Source: Mercurialis annua (lineage: Eukaryota > Streptophyta > Magnoliopsida > Malpighiales > Euphorbiaceae). Taken from it: 64,000 nt of DNA. The stretch is from assembly GCF_937616625.2 (NCBI RefSeq), contig NC_065573.1, positions 14,957,001 through 15,021,000 on the forward strand, written 5' to 3'. Made by a program: the position numbers and the translations under genes. The stretch's first letter is position 1. Each line of letters starts with the position of its first letter. Of the stretch, positions 47,585 to 57,930 are shown piece by piece. The notes under the pieces were generated by a model. That model was not told where the DNA came from and made no database searches. It saw only the letters and a program-made list of their open reading frames with translations.

Positions 47585-48628
47585 CCTATATAATAAGTCA
47601 TATGTCGTGTATCTCACGGTAGAATAACCATTTAATTTGTACAATTGCAAATCACAACAGTTATTATATATGCGATGTATTTTTTTATAATTTATAAATA
47701 AAATATTTAATAATGTAATTATAGCGTAATAATACGCGAGAGTAAAGTATATTCACTCCTTTCTTTCCAATCCAAATCATTTATACGCATTAGTCTTGGC
47801 CGTATACTCCTAGGCCAAAACCGTCGATCTCGTCGCCTCTCGGTTTGTCTGTCACAAACGAGGTTCAAAATGCATTTAAATTATATTGGCATTATAAAAT
47901 CGAAAATACAAAACTACTATATTAAGTTAAGTCTTATTAACTTCAGTCCATCTATAATGCCCAATCAATCTTATAAAACTCGCTCAAACGTCTAAATTCG
48001 CTTCGATGCGTTGTTACGTTAATTCCTCTTTTCGTGTTTAAATCTCAAAATGCTTAACCTTAATATATTTTCCCTTAGCAAATTGAGTTTAAAACAGCAT
48101 ATATCAACCATATAATCCTTACGTAGGTTCACCCTTAACCTTACTCAAAATGTAGCTTAATTTATTAAAAGTCGCCTATCGATTCCTACTCGGTTTAAAC
48201 ACGATACCAAAGCAACATTCGAAATTCGTTTAGCACAACTATTACACTAAGTCATTAACCTTATTATCAACTTAGGGAAGCCCTATTACACTTTCTATAA
48301 TTATTTTACTTATTTATTTCGATATCACATTTTTAACATAAGTTTCGTCATTTACGTTTTATGTTTAAACCGTCAATTTTATGGTTATTCTTTTAATGGT
48401 TTAATCGATTTAAATCAGCCTATAACTCAATATAATAACCTACATATTCATTTTTAATCAAGCCATAATCTTAAACAAACTTCAATTACAATTCATTAAC
48501 ATTTTATGCCAAAAACTGTTTTTACATCTATTCGATATCCTAGTTTCGTAACTCCATTAACTATCAAAACAATTACACATTCAAACACGAACTGAGGGTG
48601 GCATCAGCCCCCTCCCTCTCTACCTTAT

Positions 48629-48749
48629 CCCTCCCCTGTTTTGACAGGGGAGGGGCCGGCCAATGCCCTGGTGCGTCGCACCAGGGCTGCTGCTCATGGC
48701 AGCAGCTCACCGTGCTTCGGCACGGTGAGTAGCCCGGCCACCATGGCCA
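48629..48749. repeat. Tiled GC-rich hairpin array (G copy 3)
   Basis: Four perfect hairpins sit almost end to end. H1: CCCTCCCCTGT/ACAGGGGAGGG, 11-bp arms, 4-nt loop (48629-48654). H2: GCCCTGGTGCG/CGCACCAGGGC, 11-bp arms, 1-nt centre (48665-48687). H3: GCTGCTGC/GCAGCAGC, 8-bp arms, 5-nt loop (48686-48706). H4: TCACCGTGC/GCACGGTGA, 9-bp arms around TTCG (48707-48728). GGCCGGCC lies between H1 and H2, and GGCCA..TGGCC follows H4. It occupies the array site of this LTR family. Confidence 0.93.
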
Positions 48750-49812
48750 ATAATTTCAGCCACCTATCATCAACCCATACATATGTATATTCACAACTCT
48801 CATATCTCACCATATCAGCCCTCACTATCCAAAATTCAGCTCAAATTTGAAGAATATAAGTTTCTTTAAATTTCGAAATCGTGACAAATCAAATTCAAGT
48901 CTAATTATCAATTCTAAACTCAAATACATCATCAAACAATAACCTCATCAAAAACAGAATTCGTGCTACAGTAAACCTCACCTTAAGATGTCTATTTTTC
49001 TCTAATTTTCTAGTACCAATGTGTATCCCTTGCTCTCCTCTTTCCATAGACACCAAGATCACTAAATTTGGTTAAGAAATGAAGGAGATATGGAGGTTTG
49101 AAGTTGGAGTGCATGTAGGGTTAGGAGGAAGAAGATGGTGAGATAAATGGCTGGAAAAAAAATATGTATCATTTCTTGAATTATTTCAATTTAGGCCTAT
49201 ATATTTATGGCAATAAGTACAATTAAACCCTTAATGAAGCCACCTCCTCAAACTTAAGTCCTAAGCTTTTCGTTTATTCAATTTAGCCCAAAAATCATTT
49301 AATCGTTTAATCTCGACAAAATTTTGTATTATTTATGTCCAAATAAATAATGCTCTTCCGCCCACTTATTATATAAACTCCGCTAATCGATTTTTGTCAA
49401 ATTTTGGCTAAAACACTCAATTTTCCAATTTGAGCGAAAACGACGATTTCCGTCACTTTTTCGTCCTTATTTTTCTTTTATGAATATTGATATCCAAATT
49501 ATCACTATTATTTTCTTAATTACTGATTCCCGTCAATAATTTTATTTATTTAATATTTTTCGGGCAATAAAATTCCATTTTCTAATTTCTCGGGACTTAT
49601 TTTTATTTTTAATTTCAACTTTTCCTTAGTCCCGTTTAATTATTTTAGGCATTACAAATATTGAAATTCCTTCTTTAAATTTCAATATCGACCTATCCTC
49701 GTCCTTAATTACTTAATTCCTTTGCAAACTCCCTTTTCTAGTCGCTCTGACTACTAATTTAAATTGTGTTGCTCACTTCGGCAACATCAAACGTACGGGG
49801 TATTACATTAAT

Positions 49813-50639
49813 ATATCTTTTAAATAATATATTAAAAACGTGTTTTGACCTATTTTCAATAATCAATATGCCATAAATAATTTTCATTTTCATAAAATAA
49901 ATTCTATTAGTAATTTGTTTTTAAAAGAAATTCTTTTTAGTCTTATAAATAATTATGTGATGGAAGGATAATTTAAAATACCCATTCCATGTATCGATAT
50001 AATTTTAAAAAATTAAAACACTAATTTAATATAATTATTAGATGCGATTTTTCATTTTGAAAACTTTTACTTTTGTTGTTGCGTGGTATATGTATGATTG
50101 TGCATTGACTCGATTTACAAAGTATCAAATTAATTTAATTTAAAATTATTAAAAGAATACTTTTAAATATCAAATTTTAATATTATATATTGTTTTAGTC
50201 TGATATTTCAGTTGTATCATATAATTTATAAATATAAAAATATAAATTATATATTCATAACAAATATACTAATTTAGTTTTGTTCATTTTTTTAACCAAT
50301 AAAACATATTTAAAATAAGAAAAATAAGTAAAATATTAAATAAAAAATCAAATTTAATTGACTAAATTGAATTAATATTTTGGATTTCAGTTTGGTTCCT
50401 CTTAATTGTTTGTTAAAGTGTATGTTTACAATTGCTGTTAAAAAGACGTTTTTGTTTGCAATTATTATATAGTATTGTGTTTAGTGCATTTTGTCAAGTC
50501 AATAATAAACACCACCTAATTTATGCATTACAAATCAAATCAAATATTTGACTTTAGAGGACAATACAATATTACATGAATTTTTGACCAAAAAAAAATC
50601 ATGGATAGCGTATTTGGCCATACAGTTCATAAATAATAA
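49813..50639. other. AT-rich intergenic DNA
   Basis: No gene, RNA or element recognised. Confidence 0.5.
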
Positions 50640-51015
50640 TTTAGATGTAATGTCTATTGATTTTTTAGTCACTTTTCAATTGTATGTTGACATTAAAAAC
50701 TGATTAATTTTATTTTATTCTAATAATTTTTTATGTCAGTTGTACCATTAAATATTAAATTGACCTTTTTTATTTAAAAAACGTTCAAAAACAATCTTCA
50801 AATTGACTCTTTCTATATTAAATTGACCTTTTTATATTAAATTGTTCCCTTTTAAAGATTGTTTTTGAACTTTTTTCAAATAAAAAAATATTAATCTAAT
50901 GCTTACGTGTACAATTGAAACGAAAAAGTGAAAAATATGATAAAATTGATCATTTTTTTATGTTAGGGTATGATTGAAAAAGGACTAAAAAATCAAATAT
51001 TTTAAGGCACTAGGC
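50640..51015. mobile_element. Inverted-repeat MITE (borders approximate)
   Basis: TTGATTTTTTAGTCACTTTT near the left end mirrors AAAAAGGACTAAAAAATCAA near the right end. Inside, GTTCAAAAACAATCTT and AAGATTGTTTTTGAAC form a perfect 16-bp inverted repeat around a 60-bp loop (about 50785-50875). It is non-coding. Confidence 0.7.
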
Positions 51016-51679
51016 CTATAATTTATACACTAAAGCCTCATATAATTTCAAAGAGAATAAACAAAAAAATTAGTTAAAAAAAATAGAAAATTTTCCATAG
51101 TATCTAATTTTTAAATTTATTTACCACGTTATTCAAATTTTGGATTTTTTTTATTTATTAAAAATTACACTGTTTAGTTTTTTCAATTTTAACATTTTTT
51201 TGACTTTTTTTACGTTTTATATCTTTGTTTTATAGATTTTTTTAATTTTTTGTATTTCTAGTGGTATTTTTAGTGTTTTATGATATTTTTATGTTGCATT
51301 TATGATATTGTCTTAGAATTTTCTAGAGATAATCACAGAAATATTCAAAATAGGCCCAAAATTTCACACGATACTTTGTTTTTAAAATCCTTTAACCCGC
51401 ACAATTTTTTTCTAATTTTTTTAATCCAACACGCAGTAAACGTTTTGTTGCAGAGGTGACCCATTAAGCCCTGCTGACGCATGCGTCCATTTCTACACAA
51501 ATATTATTTATTATAAATTTAGTTAATTTATTTAAAAATTTGTATTAAAATATACCAAAAGTTTATTTGTTTTATATATACTTTAAAAATACTAGTGTTA
51601 ATTTTAATTTTAGTATTAAAAATTGTTTACACCATCCCAAAAATAGACTTTAAGACAATGGGCTGCCAGTTAGAATGGA
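51016..51679. other. AT-rich intergenic DNA
   Basis: No gene, RNA or element recognised. Confidence 0.5.
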
Positions 51680-52020
51680 GCATAGCGGGCTGAATTGGGA
51701 TTGGGCCCATAATAGCCATTTTTATTATTGTTTTTTTTATTAGCCGAGTCAAAGACTTTTAGTCTTATCAGGTTAGAATTTAGTTAAGTCATTGAGTCTT
51801 AGTTGTTTTCTTTTTCCTATTATTAGGGGATTTGTCCCTATAAATAGTTATTTTTTCATATTAATAAAGGCACTACACAAACCAATCAACAAAAACACAA
51901 CTTCAAAGCCCTGCGCTTTTCTATCCCCAACCCCCGCGGTTGGTTAATTTAGGAGTAGATGGACATCAATCCCGCTTAGGTTTCTTAACCTCCGGATCGA
52001 TACTGTTAGATTTAGTTTAG
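51680..52020 (+). promoter_or_regulatory. Promoter-like segment, possibly an LTR remnant
   Basis: GTCCCTATAAATAG (about 51835-51848) is a strong TATA box, followed by ATTAATAAAGG and a CA/AAC-rich leader (CACTACACAAACC, CAACAAAAACACAAC). This resembles the promoter and R region of a plant LTR. No matching partner LTR or coding region is in the window. It leads directly into the 18-bp minisatellite. Confidence 0.4.
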
Positions 52021-52032
52021 CTGGTTACTTTT

Positions 52033-52222
52033 GTTCCGTTTGCGGAACACGTTTGCGGAACAGGTTCCCTCGCGGAACAGGTTCGCCTCGCGGAACAGGT
52101 TCGCCTCGCGGCACACGTTCGCCTCGCGGAACACGTTCGCCTCGCGGAACACGTTCGCCTCGCGAGACACGTTTGTTTACGAGACATGTTCGCCTCGCGA
52201 GACACGTTTGTTTGCGAGACAT
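52033..52222. repeat. CpG-rich minisatellite, 18-bp unit GTTCGCCTCGCGGAACAC
   Basis: Eleven consecutive units of 13-18 bp, the best being GTTCGCCTCGCGGAACAC. Outer units degrade to GTTTGTTTGCGAGACAT. The unit is itself a partial inverted repeat (GTTC..GGAAC). It is strikingly CpG-rich in an AT-rich region. Open frames on both strands here (Arg/Ser/Thr-rich) are products of the repeat, not genes. Confidence 0.93.
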
Positions 52223-52379
52223 CGGAGGAGATCAGCTCATCGAGCCATTTGGCCGATCGGCGGATCATGACAAGTTTGCAAGACCTGTTTTGCGAGACCT
52301 GATCGACTTGACCGATTAAAGCATCAAACCAAAACAGATCCCAATCATAAATTCAAAGATTCGAGTGGCGGATTATTTC

Positions 52380-52500
52380 CACGCGAACAAAAATATAAAT
52401 ATAAATATATTAAATTTTAAAAATATAAAAATATAAAAATATTTTAGTTTTAAAATATAAATATATTAAATTTTAAAAATATAAAAATATAAAAATACAT
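52380..52500. repeat. AT-rich tandem duplication
   Basis: AAATATAAATATATTAAATT followed by TTAAAAATATAAAAATATAA appears twice (about 52389 and 52456). Low-complexity spacer. Confidence 0.7.
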
Positions 52501-53373
52501 AAATGATATAATTTTATGAGTTATAAAATACTGTGAGCGAAGCGGGGTTCGAGGGCCTCTCGCCTAACCTTATGGTAGCACTCTATTGCAGACTGGGAAT
52601 TGAGAAAATATGGAGTCGACATCTAGCTTAATTAGTAACGTCTTTTATACCGACTGGATAACCTCACTTGCTTATGGGTGCGATTATCATAAGTCGGACC
52701 AAAAGATTGGTTTCGTGGACATTCCATTGGAACTCTTATACTTGACTTATCAGTTACGTTTGCTTTTACTGGATGTATTCATTTTAGAACAAAAGATCAC
52801 TTTACCCCTCAACTTGGCGCAAAGTATCAAAAACGTCAAAATTAGTAAAAAGGGATCACTTTTACCTGAACTTGGAAAAATCGGGTCAAAACTCCCTCTC
52901 CCTAATCTCACCCAGGAGAGTGAGACACACTCTCATGTTTCGATGGTGGTTTAGTTTTTCAAAATGGTTTTTTATGGCAACAAATTTTAAATGGTCCTAA
53001 TTTTTATTTAACATCTTAAATTAATATCTAATAATTAAAAAAAAACAATTTCATTCTTTTAATTGTAAACTTTCATATATTAAATTGACCCCTCATATTT
53101 TTTATCTTTAAAAAAAACTAACTTTTTTTAAAAAAAATTCGTCCTCAGGCAAGGACGAGCTCTTCCTCGTCTGAGAAGAGGAGGTGCCGCTCCGGTGAGA
53201 AGCCACAGCTCCTCCTTGAAGAACAGATCGTGAGATTTGTTCTTATCAAGAACTGATCTCACGGTCTATTCTTGAAGAACAGACACGAGGTATGTTTTTC
53301 AAGAACAGACACGATGAGCAGCAACTCCTCTTTCTAGCGAGGAGGAGGGAGCTCCTCCTCGTCGGAAATCAAT

Positions 53374-54392
53374 TGAACAAAGGATCACTTTACCCCCTCA
53401 ACTTGGCACAATGTATCAAAAACGTCAAAAACAATTAGCAAAATGGGATCACTTTTACCTTGAACTTGGAAAAATCGGTACAAAAATCCCCCTCTCCACT
53501 CTCACCTAAGAGAGTGAGATACACTCTCTAGTTTTAATGGTGGTTTCGGTTTTTTAAAGTGGTTTTTGATAAAAAAATGGTCCTAATTTTTTTAAAACAT
53601 TTTAAATTAATACCTAATAATTTAAATAAAATATTTTAATCCCTTTAATTTAAAATTTTATATAACAAATTAACTTTCGAATTTTACATATCTGGTAAAT
53701 TAATTCCCAAATTAAACTTTTAACAAAATATTGAAATTTTTAAATTTTTAACAAAAAAAAAATTAAAATCTAAAGACCCATGGGTCTTGATGAACAAACT
53801 CATGGGTCTATTCATCAAAAATTTGATGAACAATTTTTGTTCGTCAATTGATGAACAAACCCACGATGATGGGTATGTTCCTCTTTTGATGAACAAAATT
53901 GTTCACCAAAAGATGATCAAATTGTTCATCAAAATGATGAACAGACCCAGATGAGTCTGTTCATCGTCTTCCTCGTCAAAACGAGGAGCGGATTCGCTCC
54001 TCGTATTGGCGAGGAGCATATCTGCTCTTCGTCTAAGGAGCAAATCGCTCCTCAGGCAAGGAGCGGAGCTGTTGCTTCTCCTCTGAGAAGAAGAACAGCA
54101 GCTCCCTTCTCCGGCGAGGAGGAGCTGTAAAAAAAATTGAATTTTTTTGAAAAAAGTCTAAAAAGCCCCTAGGTTAATTAGGGTTTAATTATGATTAATT
54201 AATATTTAATTATGATTAATTAGAGTAAATAATGATTAATTAAAAATTCACTCTCCAAGTAAGGTGCCACGTCAACATAGGGTGCTTTTGTACCGGTTTT
54301 GCCAAGTTCAGGGTAAAAGTGATCCCATTTTTCTACTTTGGACGTTTTTGATACTTTGTGCCAAGTTGAGGGGGTAAAATGATCCTTTATTC
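53374..54392. mobile_element. Second copy of the same MITE, nested inside the first
   Basis: GAACAAAGGATCACTTTACC begins again at 53374, and the right end TTTTACCCCCTCAACTTGG (complement) closes at 54392. The first ~250 bp repeat the outer copy closely (GGGATCACTTTTACCT, CTCTCACC..AGAGAGTGAGA, AATGGTCCTAATTTT). The flanks AAATCAATT and ATATTAATT may be an eroded 9-bp duplication. The centre is a hairpin array (53770-54125). Confidence 0.82.
53770..54125. repeat. Hairpin array inside the inner MITE
   Basis: A run of adjacent inverted repeats. The perfect one at 53981-54004 has arms ACGAGGAGCG/CGCTCCTCGT with a 4-nt loop. Others are GAACAGAC..GTCTGTTC (53939-53962), GAGGAGCA..TGCTCTTC (about 54011-54033), AGGAGC..GCTCCT (about 54037-54055) and several TTGATGAACAA/TTGTTCATCAA pairs (53810-53940). 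Confidence 0.85.
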
Positions 54393-55958
54393 ATATTAAT
54401 TAGAGTAAATTATAATATTTATAAAATTCACTCTCCAATTAAGGTGCCATGTCAGGATAGGGGGGTTTTGAGCCGGTTTTGACAAGTTCGGGGTTAAAGT
54501 GATCCCATTTTCTAGCTTTGGAATTTTTTGATACTTTGTGCCAAGTTAAGGGGGTAAAGTGATCCTTTGTTCATTCATTTTATCTCATCTCAATATTAAT
54601 GCAGTTCACGGTATAAATTGCAGGAATTTAAACACAGATGAAAGCGGCAAAGAGACCCAATTTAGACGCTCATATGACTCGATTTTTGTAAATAGAAGGT
54701 ATTCCTAAGCATTCATTTAACATTAGAGGTTTCTAAAAAATAAAAAGGATTGGATGGTCTGCATTAATTACATGCACAAACCGGGTTTCTAGATTTGATT
54801 GTTTTTATTATTAGTCATCTTGAATGCCTATACAACCTTTTACTACATTTTCATGGCAGTCCTAAAGTTTCTAAGTGATTTGCTGGCTTTGATTGATTTA
54901 TCTAATTAACGTGATTAGTCCTTTAGCCTATTAATACTGGATTGGATCATGCTTTTGGAAAGCGTTTAAACATTGCAAGCATACATTTAGGCAGTTGATA
55001 TACATATAAGGTTAGAGATACTTTTAAATATTATAGACTAGAGTGTCTGGAACTCGATGCGTTTTAATCATCGATGAGGTTGGAACTGGTTCTTGGCCAG
55101 AAAACAAAAGGCATCCATCGCGTCGATACGAGTTTTCTGGTCGTCGATTTTGAGTTCAGATGAGCTCGGAATCGGAACTGGAAGTTGATGTCCCTGGCGG
55201 GCTTGGGCTTCGAAGTCCGGATGATGTGCCGGATTATAATTCTGGGTGTTAGGCCCGATACAAACTGGGTTTGACCCATTACAGCAAATAATAATGTCCT
55301 ACAACTAATTGCAAAGCCGTAGACTCAAACGGGGCCCAATTTTGAGCTCAAACGAGTCTGAAAACAAGAAAAGAAGATTGGATCGGAGTTTGGAAGGTCT
55401 GGAAATCGAGTTTTGGAGGAGAGTAAAAGCAGGGGACAACATCACTCACAGTGCCGGCGGCTGCACTGTGCACTGCTGGTGCTGGCAGTGTGCTCTCTCG
55501 GCGTCGGCAGTCCGTTGTGACGGCGGCGTTGTTAGCAAGGGGCAGCAGCTTCGTCGTTTCTTCGTTTTGGCTCAGATTTTCATGCAAAAACATTAAAAAA
55601 CGCGTTAAAAAGAATATGGAATGCAAATAACACATATTGGGATTAATTTAAAGAATTTATCATCGAATTAAAACACTCAAACAGCTGATTTCGTGGCAAA
55701 TTAAGCAAGAACATACTTAAGGTACATAAGCACAAAAACACCCTAGCATGCATTCTAAGCAATGTAATCTGGATATGGCATACAATGTACCTTAAAACAA
55801 CCTATTAACATAGTATTTTTGAATTTTCATAACTATTTTATCAAGAACACCGAATTTGAAAATTATGGCAAAAATCAATAAAATAAGATATTATGCATCC
55901 TAATTGACAAAAATTCAGCAATTGCAATTAATATGGTAGATAAGTGACAGAGAATATT

Positions 55959-57296
55959 TGTAATACCCCGTGAAATTTTGAAATTTATTTTATGAGTTTT
56001 TGGAAATATTTTGAAACGAGACCCTTATGGAACGTCTCGTCGCGAGTCACATTGTAATGAATTTGTTTATAAAGTTGTTGGATTTTAAATGATTTGAAAC
56101 TGTTACCGAAAGTTAGCTAGACAAATACTCTGTGATGATGGTGGTAAATTTTGGACAATTACGTAGCAATGGATCAGTCTGTATGTCAGAATCGTATGTT
56201 TCATAGAAAGTGAGATTTAAATTGAGTTTGCACTCGAGATATAGTTGTGCCAAGTGCGGCGTATGGCTAGATTCAGATTAGGAAGTTTTCGTGATATTTT
56301 CCTATTAATGATTTAAGGATTAGTGGATTAAGGATATTGGTTATGCTCATGTGTGTGTATGCACTACGTTTTTAAAAGAAATTTTATCTTTTCAGATTTG
56401 AAATTGTCCAAGTATTTTGGTGTATTAATATAAAGGTATTTTCATAAACAAGAGATTTACATTACTAATTTTACCTTTCTGAGGAAAAGGAAAAATTTTG
56501 TCAAAATTGATTTAAAAGGGATTATATATTTTTCGCTTGCGCGATTTCTTCAATTGTGTTTTTGTTTAAGAGCAAAAATTTAGATACGATTTAAATTTTA
56601 ATGTCTTGAAACATTTATATGTATTTTGAATATGGATGATTTTGCCACGGTTTGACTTTTACAAGAAAAGTATAAATTGATGTTAGCAAGTTTTGTTTAA
56701 AGAGAACATAAATTTTTCCAGTTGAAATGTTTCATAAATTTACAAACATTTTTAAAAGTAAAGAGAAATTGTGGATTCAAAGTGCGAGTAATTTGAAAAT
56801 TTTCAAGGGTTTACAAAACCGATGGTTTTTTTAACGGTAAAGGTATTTCGAGTTTGAATGTAAAAGGAGGTGTACGGCGTAGAGTCTTTTAAAGAGAAGT
56901 GGAAAATTTTGAATATAAAAAAAAATTTGTAATAAGAAAATTTCATACCCCCAGGGGTTGGTTTTGAGCATAACTAATAATCTGGTCGTAGTAAACTGGT
57001 CGTATTGATCTCTCATTGTATACATAGTCAATTGATTGAATAATTTTGAGAATTTGAGTTCGATTTGGTTATATGAGATAGTTGATTTGAGAATCGGGAA
57101 TTGCGGTTAATAAGTTTCGACAACCATGATTGGTTGATCGATTTTGTTAATTGATGGTATTATCGTAATGTTTGTATATCGTTTTGATCATGGTTAAACT
57201 CTTGGTGTGAGACAAAAATTTTGAATTGTGAGATGCAGTCGATGTCTAGTTTAGTTGTGGCGTTATGTTTCTAAATGTTTGAAAGAATCATTATGA
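55959..57296 (+). mobile_element. G-like LTR 5' fragment (right border unknown)
   Basis: It starts TGTAATACCCCGTGAAATTTT, the family-G start. The following ~1.3 kb is AT-rich with GAACGTCTCGTCGCGAGTC near 56030 and TTTTCGCTTGCGCG near 56528. I could not find a matching 3' end or target duplication. No palindrome array is visible. It is probably truncated by the unknown duplicated segment starting at 57303. Confidence 0.5.
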
Positions 57297-57302
57297 TTGT
57301 TC

Positions 57303-57623
57303 ATCGTTGCAAAACCAGCTGGTAATCCTTTTCCACCCGCTTTCCGTGATACGAGATCATTCGCCGATGTCATTTGCAATTCGAATAATATTTCTTTTGC
57401 ATATGAAGATAGCGAGGCCGTTGCCGAATACAAAGAGTGGTTATTATCAATCAGTTATTGTCAACCTTTATTTCAATATCACAAATCAGGGAGATAAATT
57501 CTTCTCTTTCTAATCTGAACAAAAGTTTCAAAAAGGTTTCAGGATACATATATTATGTTGACTTTTCCTTCTCCTTCAGATGCATTTTCTTTCAAGCATG
57601 GCTAAGTCGGTTCTTATCCCAAA
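57303..57623 (+). pseudogene. Unidentified gene-like segment, copy 1 of a duplication
   Basis: A 321-bp segment closely repeated at 60917-61243. The plus frame reads VAKPAGNPFPPAFRD and RSFADVICNSNN, then SFAYEDSEAVAEYKEWLLSI and a stop at about 57497. The minus frame is also open across most of it (ANDLVSRKAGGKGLPAG). I recognise neither protein. The only length difference between copies is a 6-bp indel, which keeps frame on both strands. It may be an exon plus flank of an unknown gene or of a transposon-captured fragment. Confidence 0.5.
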
Positions 57624-57908
57624 GAATCGATAAAAAAGAGAATAAATTATTAAAAAGTAAAAAAAGATATTTGTGAAGTTAAAAAAAGGTATTTTTTATA
57701 AATAAAAAAAATCAGAGCACGAAATTCAAAAATTGGCAGGTAAAATTGTAAATAAGTAAGCGGATATTGTATTGTTGGAATTACCACAAATTATTTTTGA
57801 ATTCTATTCTTTTTTTCTTTCTAATACTTAATTTGATTTTTTTTCTTATAATTTTTAAAGGTGTTCGTATATAATTATAATCAAATTGATAAAAATATTC
57901 TTAAAAAC

Positions 57909-57930
57909 TAGTCTACACAGTATGTGTAGA
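57909..57930. repeat. Perfect 9-bp inverted repeat at the T copy 5 start
   Basis: GTCTACACA and TGTGTAGAC flank GTA. The right half is the T-LTR start, and the left half is its mirror image. This looks like two T-LTR 5' ends head to head with the left one almost entirely lost. Confidence 0.7.

Larger units (their letters stand above)
46431..49807 (-). mobile_element. Solo LTR, family G copy 3, reverse (3377 bp)
   Basis: The plus strand starts TATCATGACCC (a mutated TGTCACGACCC) and ends ACGGGGTATTACA. It is flanked by the perfect duplication TTAAT (46426-46430 and 49808-49812). Its 3' terminal region (GCGACCGGCGCTAGGG, TTCCGAAACCCGTAGCAAGC) is close to copy 1. It contains an (AT)n tract, several GTCCCGAGATAGTTCAACCG repeats (47020-47200, also in copy 2 at 30715-30840) and the hairpin array at 48629-48749. 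There is no internal region. Confidence 0.9.
52787..54572. mobile_element. Mutator-like MITE (outer), inserted in T copy 4
   Basis: The ends GAACAAAAGATCACTTTACC and the complement GAACAAAGGATCACTTTACC are flanked by the perfect 10-bp duplication ATTCATTTTA (52777-52786 and 54573-54582). The duplication length points to Mutator-like elements. Without the inner copy it is about 767 bp. The left part has hairpin-forming repeats of GAGGAG/CTCCTC and GAACAGA/TCTGTTC at about 53140-53370. It has no transposase. Confidence 0.87.
52532..55958 (-). mobile_element. T-family LTR copy 4, reverse, interrupted by nested MITEs
   Basis: The plus strand starts TGTGAGCGAAGCGGGGTTCG, the complement of the T-LTR end. 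It continues AAATATGGAGTCG, then is interrupted at 52787-54572. It resumes at TATCTCATCTCAA..GCAGTTCAC and runs through a GC-rich core (about 55455-55535) to a junction with a G-type LTR start at 55959. The first part of the LTR (TGTAGACACC to TATA) is missing. Confidence 0.83.

Noticed and set aside
48629..48749. tRNA, rRNA or bacterial-type terminator and REP cluster
   Set aside because: No tRNA arm layout or rRNA sequence is present. The segment is embedded in an LTR with a target duplication, so it is not a foreign insert with its own borders that I can see.
52017..52319. Overlapping open frames rich in Arg, Ser and Thr on both strands
   Set aside because: They are translations of the 18-bp minisatellite, whose unit length is a multiple of three, so frames stay open without being genes.
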